From contig JAQVQN010000150.1 of the NCBI GenBank assembly GCA_028701555.1, positions 1-6,364 on the forward strand: a stretch of 6,364 bases of DNA, given 5' to 3'. Shown one piece after another: positions 5,793-6,364 of this stretch. Each line of letters opens with the position of its first letter. Position 1 is the stretch's first letter. Below the pieces are notes generated by a model. That model was given only the letters and a program-made list of their open reading frames with translations, searched no databases and was not told the DNA's origin. Source of the stretch: Kiritimatiellia bacterium (GTDB taxonomy: Bacteria > Verrucomicrobiota > Kiritimatiellia > RFP12 > UBA1067). Position numbers and translations under genes: made by a program.

Positions 5793-6364
5793 TCAATCGT
5801 CTGTGGCCGTGCCCTTCAGCACAGCTATGAACGCCGATTGCGGCACGTTGACCTGGCCGAACTCTTTCATGCGTGCCTTGCCCGCCTTCTGTTTCTTCAA
5901 AAGCTTCTGCTTGCGCGTCACATCCCCGCCATACAGCTTTGCCAGAACGTCCTTGCGGAAGGCGCGTATATCCTCGCGCGCGATGATGTTGCGCCCGATC
6001 GCCGCCTGCACAGGTATCTTGAACATGTGCGGCGGAATGGTATCGGCCAGAGCCTTGCACATCTGACGCCCGCGCGCCACGGCCTTGTCGCGGTGGACCA
6101 TGCTGGAGAAAGCGTCAACCACCTCCCCGTTCAGCAGTATGTCCATCTTGACGATCTCGCTCTCAAGATATCCTGCCGGCTCGTAATCCATGGATGCATA
6201 ACCGTGGCTGACGCTCTTGAGCATATCGTGAAAATCGATCAACACCTCATTCAGCGGCAGCGTGCATGTTATTATCACGCGTCGTGCGTCAAGGCTTTCC
6301 GTGGCCTTGACCTCTCCGCGCCGTTCCAGCACTATGCGCATCACGTCGCCGATACAAGAGCTGG
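5793..6364 (-). CDS. lepA: Elongation factor 4 (LepA), C-terminal part, cut by the window edge
   Basis: LepA is a translational GTPase that acts on the ribosome. Only its last 189 complete codons are here. They cover the end of the domain V-like region and the LepA-specific C-terminal domain: KSVSHGYASMDYEP, KMDILLNGEVVDAFSSMVHR, IPVQAAIGRNIIAREDIRAF, RKDVLAKLYGGDVTRK and the basic KLLKKQKAGKARMKEF near the end. These match the E. coli protein almost segment by segment, including the YGGD(V/I)(T/S)RK signature unique to LepA. The frame stays open to the edge (the residues before the in-frame GTG at 6344 read S-S-C-I-G-D and fit the family). The GTG and ATG near 6340 are therefore internal codons, and the true start lies outside the window. 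The G domain is not visible, so GTPase function cannot be checked here. Confidence 0.97.
   Translation of the reverse strand, partial: SSCIGDVMRIVLERRGEVKATESLDARRVIITCTLPLNEVLIDFHDMLKSVSHGYASMDYEPAGYLESEIVKMDILLNGEVVDAFSSMVHRDKAVARGRQMCKALADTIPPHMFKIPVQAAIGRNIIAREDIRAFRKDVLAKLYGGDVTRKQKLLKKQKAGKARMKEFGQVNVPQSAFIAVLKGTATDD

Noticed and set aside
6339..6344. GTG/ATG near the right edge as the start of a short 183-residue gene
   Set aside because: The frame is open to the edge and the residues upstream continue the LepA alignment, so these are internal codons.

Overview
The window is a gene-dense stretch of bacterial DNA with high GC content, broadly about 55-60% by eye. It carries two gene blocks on the minus strand and one plus-strand gene between them. 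Nothing in it looks mobile: I see no transposase, integrase, tRNA, rRNA or CRISPR array. The proteins suggest a Gram-negative-type bacterium: an exported c-type cytochrome with a signal peptide and a membrane signal peptidase I. The signal peptidase has a long cytosolic N-terminus and a large insertion, which reminds me of the PVC group (Lentisphaerae, Kiritimatiellota, Verrucomicrobia). That placement comes from memory of similar proteins and is an inference, not a demonstration.

Right block, minus strand, 6364 to 4601: the C-terminal part of lepA (elongation factor 4), cut by the window edge, followed after 25 bp by lepB (signal peptidase I). This lepA-lepB pairing is common in bacteria. 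Middle, plus strand, 3372-4604: rsmB, a 16S rRNA cytosine-C5 methyltransferase. It converges on lepB so tightly that the two stop codons overlap inside four bases (CTAA).

Between rsmB and the left block lies the only real non-coding region, 3125-3371 (247 bp). It separates two divergent transcription units. It holds a plausible minus-strand promoter, a possible start-proximal plus-strand promoter that would make rsmB nearly leaderless, and four copies of the hexamer GTAAAG/CTTTAC, three of them in a tight alternating array.

Left block, minus strand, 3124 to 1: a short type I-beta DAHP synthase (first step of the shikimate pathway); a secreted seven-bladed beta-propeller fused to a di-heme cytochrome c module, starting inside the DAHP synthase stop codon (ATGA); an unrecognised 137-residue protein 10 bp further on; and probably the first codons of another gene, again through an ATGA overlap. 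These tight junctions suggest one translationally coupled operon. Its gene content does not form an obvious pathway, and that mix is the main oddity here. I found no clear evidence of a wholly new system. The propeller-cytochrome with its unknown downstream partner, and the repeat-bearing leader of the DAHP synthase gene, are the parts most worth following up.
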